From Bacteroidales bacterium (GTDB taxonomy: Bacteria; Bacteroidota; Bacteroidia; Bacteroidales; VadinHA17), in NCBI GenBank assembly GCA_013314865.1, contig JABUEV010000034.1, positions 1-11,547 of the forward strand: DNA of 11,547 nucleotides, in the 5' to 3' direction. Below are positions 8,680 to 11,547 of this stretch, piece after piece. The notes under the pieces were generated by a model. The model did no database searches and was not told the origin of the DNA. It worked only from the letters and a program-made list of their open reading frames with translations. Every line of letters starts with the position of its first letter. Position 1 is the first letter of the stretch. A program made the position numbers and the translations under genes.

Positions 8680-11547
8680 TTATTTTTCACGGTCAAGTAA
8701 TTTTAGTTTTTCATTCACTTCATCGAGAATACCATCATCACTGACAGTGTAATATTCCTTTAGGCTTTGCAGAGTTGCCCTGGCCTGGAGTGTATCTCCT
8801 TTTGATATACTTATGTCTGCCAGTAACAGGAACATCTTTGCCATCCAGTACTGGTGAGGAGTGTTCTGATTTATAAATTCATTTATGATTTTTTCAGCCT
8901 CATCAGTCAGGCTCTTTTTATAAAGAAGTTCTGCGACTCTGTATTTTGATTCTGCTCCTTCTGCACTGGATACTTCGGTTGCCACTTTTCTGAATTCCTT
9001 AAGTGCCTCATCAAACTCATTAAGACTGTAATGAGCCTTGGCACTCATGAATAGTGCCTCCCTCACAAGTTCTTCAGGAATGCCTCGTGCAGCGGCAATT
9101 TTTGCGGCAGCCGCAATAGTCTTCTGGGCTGAACCTTCCTGATATGCTGATCTTAGCTGGCCCCTAAGGGCAACAACCTTATACTCTCCCGTTGAAGCAA
9201 TACTTTCCAGTCTTTCATAATAATCAAATGCATCAGAATACTCTTCCCTGCCGGTCAGAATTGAAGCGGCTGCAACAAGAGCCTGTTCCATAAATTCATT
9301 GTTCGGAATCTTAATTACTTCCTGGTAAAGAATCAGGGCATCATCAGCCTTTCCTGATGAATTCAGGCATTCTGCAAGATAAAACTGCGCATTAAGCCTG
9401 AAGCTTCCGCTAGGAAATTCCTTCAAATAGTTTCTGAATATCTCTGAAGCCCTGTCACATCTGCCCTGAATGTAAAGATTTTCTCCGGAAGCGTAAAGAA
9501 GCGAGTCTTTTTCTGCAACACTTACATCACCGTAACCTTCAAGTGTCTTTACATAGGCAAAATAAGCCTCAACATCATTCAGGTCGATATAGGCATTCTT
9601 AAGACCTGTAAGGGCATAGCGAGCTTCCGGCGTTGATCTGTAGTTCTCTATCACCTTTTTGTACTGGGCTATTGCCTTTTCATTCTCACCCTGATTATAA
9701 TATAGAAGACCAAGCTGTACTATGGCTCTTGGCACAAACGGGCTTGATCTGAAATTTGCAATGACAGCGTTGAAGTCTGCCTCGCCTCTTCTGAAATCCT
9801 CCATCACCAGATAAGCCCTTCCCCTCTCATAATAAGCATTAGCCGCAAGCGATGAGGAAGGATACTTTATAATCATTGATGAAAGAATTTCGGCCTTGCC
9901 TTTATGATTATTCATAAGGCCAAGACAGAATGCCTTCTGAAACATAGCATAGTCAGACTCCGGAATAGCATTCTCAATCACTTTGTCGTAATAACTGATA
10001 GCCATCGGGTAATTTGTGGTGATATAGTAACAGTCGGCTATTCTCAACCTTGTGTCAGCCAGAAGTTCAGACCCGGAGCCTGCGGCAGATGTCTCAAAAT
10101 TCCGGAAATGTGTAAGTGCAGACGGATAGTCTTTAAGGTTGTAGGAAACATAACCCAGGTTGTATCGAACCATGTTGTATTCACTAAGTTTTGAGGAGCC
10201 CGGAATGCCGATAAACTGCTCATAATCCTTTTTTGAGTCCTCAAACCTGCCCAGCCTGTAAAGAGCTTCACCCCTCCAGTAAAGCGACCTGGCTCTTAAT
10301 TCGGTATTATAGGTTCCGTATTTAAGTGAACGTGTAAAAAACTCCACGGCAGGTTCCATTTCCATGTTTCTGAACAGTTCAAGTCCTCTGTAAAAGGCTA
10401 CCCGCTGATAGGCCTCCTCCATTCTCGGATCCCTGGTCCCTATCTTATCCAGCGCTGAAAGAGCCGCCCTGTAGTTTTTAATCTGCATCAATGCAGAAAT
10501 GAGATAGTTATAAGCTTCCCCTATTCTGGCAGATCCGGGGTAAAGATCAATATATTCCTGAAATGCTGATATGGCTTCACCAAACGGTGAGTATGAGGTT
10601 TCATAAGTCAGCTTGGCATAATTGAAAAGTGATTCTTCCTTAATACCCTGGTCATAATTCATTTTTGATGCTTCACCAAATGCAAAGTGTGCCCTCTTTT
10701 TGTCTCCCTTCTTCAGGTAGCAATCACCCAGCACATACCATATGTTCTGGCTCAGAAGGTCAGAGCGAACGCCTGTTTCAAGCAACACCTTAATTGCCTG
10801 ATCAATATTTCCTGTTTTATAATAGCAGAATCCAAGCTGATATTTATCCTCTCTGGTAACAGTCTTTGAATTCTTATTATATAATTCGAGATATGTCAGT
10901 GCTTCACTGTAATTCTGCTTGTTGAACCAGGCATCCCCTATAAACCTGTACAGCTCCACTTCCCGGCCTTTGGGAGCAGATTTAATAAGGGCCGGAGCCA
11001 TTTCAAGAATACCGTCGTAATCCTTCTTAAGGTAAAGTATCTGGACAATATAAAATGGAACAATAGGGCCAAAGCTCTCATCATTCCTCAGCTTCATGAA
11101 TCCATCATATGCGGTTTCATACATCTGCTGTTCGTATGCAATATGAGAATAGTAATAGAGTGCCGGCGGTGTATATTCAGTATCTATGTCCTTTATCTCG
11201 GAAAACATAACGAGGGCTTTCTGTTTATCCCCCCTGACATAAAGAGAATAGCCGTAACGGAATAAATATTCAGGCAGCCTGGCAGTCTCCAGTTCCTGTC
11301 TGTTAACCAGAGCATAATATCCGGCGGCTTTCCGGTAATTCCTGTTCTGATAAAAATAATCTGCAAGAGCCAGACGTGCATCGTTAATATGCGGACTCTC
11401 AGGGTGGGAAGCAATAAACATAAGCATCCTGTATTCAGCATCAGGATTGAAGAGCCTTACTGCAGCCATGGCACTCAAGTATTCAGCTTCAGATTTATGA
11501 ATCTGTGCACCATCTCCTGACTTTCTAAGGAAAGAATCAAAAAGCCA
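8680..11547 (-). CDS. Large tetratricopeptide-repeat protein (N-terminus outside window)
   Basis: The frame stays open to the window edge: upstream of a TTG at 11478 it continues for 23 more codons (beginning WLFDSFLRKSG) with no stop. The CDS is therefore partial, with 955 residues seen. The whole visible length is helical TPR-like repeats of about 34-40 residues, for example YYFHIAYEQQ-like, GDAWFNKQNYSEALTYL, LGFCYYKTGNIDQAIKVL, RGEALYRLGRFEDSKKDYEQF, LGLLYYNQGENEKAIAQYKKVIENY and LADISISKGDTLQARATLQSLKEYY. A helical tail, DEVNEKLKLLDREK, ends the protein. TPR arrays of this kind act as protein-binding scaffolds. A signal peptide or lipobox would lie in the missing part, so location is unproven, but co-direction with the barrel gene suggests the envelope. 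Similar long TPR proteins in Bacteroidota include type IX secretion components such as SprE/PorW; nothing here proves that identity. No enzymatic domain was seen. Confidence 0.88.
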   Translation of the reverse strand, partial: WLFDSFLRKSGDGAQIHKSEAEYLSAMAAVRLFNPDAEYRMLMFIASHPESPHINDARLALADYFYQNRNYRKAAGYYALVNRQELETARLPEYLFRYGYSLYVRGDKQKALVMFSEIKDIDTEYTPPALYYYSHIAYEQQMYETAYDGFMKLRNDESFGPIVPFYIVQILYLKKDYDGILEMAPALIKSAPKGREVELYRFIGDAWFNKQNYSEALTYLELYNKNSKTVTREDKYQLGFCYYKTGNIDQAIKVLLETGVRSDLLSQNIWYVLGDCYLKKGDKKRAHFAFGEASKMNYDQGIKEESLFNYAKLTYETSYSPFGEAISAFQEYIDLYPGSARIGEAYNYLISALMQIKNYRAALSALDKIGTRDPRMEEAYQRVAFYRGLELFRNMEMEPAVEFFTRSLKYGTYNTELRARSLYWRGEALYRLGRFEDSKKDYEQFIGIPGSSKLSEYNMVRYNLGYVSYNLKDYPSALTHFRNFETSAAGSGSELLADTRLRIADCYYITTNYPMAISYYDKVIENAIPESDYAMFQKAFCLGLMNNHKGKAEILSSMIIKYPSSSLAANAYYERGRAYLVMEDFRRGEADFNAVIANFRSSPFVPRAIVQLGLLYYNQGENEKAIAQYKKVIENYRSTPEARYALTGLKNAYIDLNDVEAYFAYVKTLEGYGDVSVAEKDSLLYASGENLYIQGRCDRASEIFRNYLKEFPSGSFRLNAQFYLAECLNSSGKADDALILYQEVIKIPNNEFMEQALVAAASILTGREEYSDAFDYYERLESIASTGEYKVVALRGQLRSAYQEGSAQKTIAAAAKIAAARGIPEELVREALFMSAKAHYSLNEFDEALKEFRKVATEVSSAEGAESKYRVAELLYKKSLTDEAEKIINEFINQNTPHQYWMAKMFLLLADISISKGDTLQARATLQSLKEYYTVSDDGILDEVNEKLKLLDREK

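Overview
The window looks like a chromosomal segment of a Bacteroidota bacterium, probably of the Bacteroidales and possibly uncultured. Four things point there: a 656-residue GyrB without the large C-terminal insertion of the E. coli enzyme; a long TPR protein paired with a plug-less TonB-receptor-like outer-membrane barrel; general absence of Shine-Dalgarno sequences at the chosen starts; and two perfect matches to the Bacteroidota -7 promoter element TAnnTTTG. No mobile element, CRISPR array, rRNA or tRNA gene was recognised.

Layout. Bases 2-532 (+) encode the C-terminal end of a secreted-type S9 prolyl oligopeptidase, cut by the window edge. Bases 533-853 are a non-coding spacer built almost wholly of short repeats: a 15-unit heptamer array starting at the base after the peptidase stop codon, a GC-rich stem-loop, a seven-unit octamer array, and nonamers split by a block of four mutually complementary arms. 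A + strand group follows: rlmN (854-1879), dacB/PBP4 (1876-3324, ATGA overlap with rlmN) and a DUF362 protein with two 4Fe-4S motifs (about 3412-4536). The other half is on the minus strand, convergent with this group: a TPR protein (11547-8680, N-terminus outside the window), an outer-membrane barrel protein (8625-6895), a 375-bp A+T-rich spacer with a probable gyrB promoter, and gyrB (6519-4549).

How the genes fit together. rlmN (ribosome/tRNA methylation), dacB (peptidoglycan trimming) and gyrB (DNA supercoiling) are housekeeping genes. The TPR and barrel genes are 54 bp apart on one strand and are probably co-transcribed; the pair looks like an envelope assembly or secretion-related module of unknown function. 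The DUF362 protein is a putative iron-sulfur protein whose substrate cannot be read from the context. No clear new multi-gene system was found. The least explained part is the 533-853 spacer, where arrays of period 7, 8 and 9 lie in series next to a potentially bistable hairpin block.
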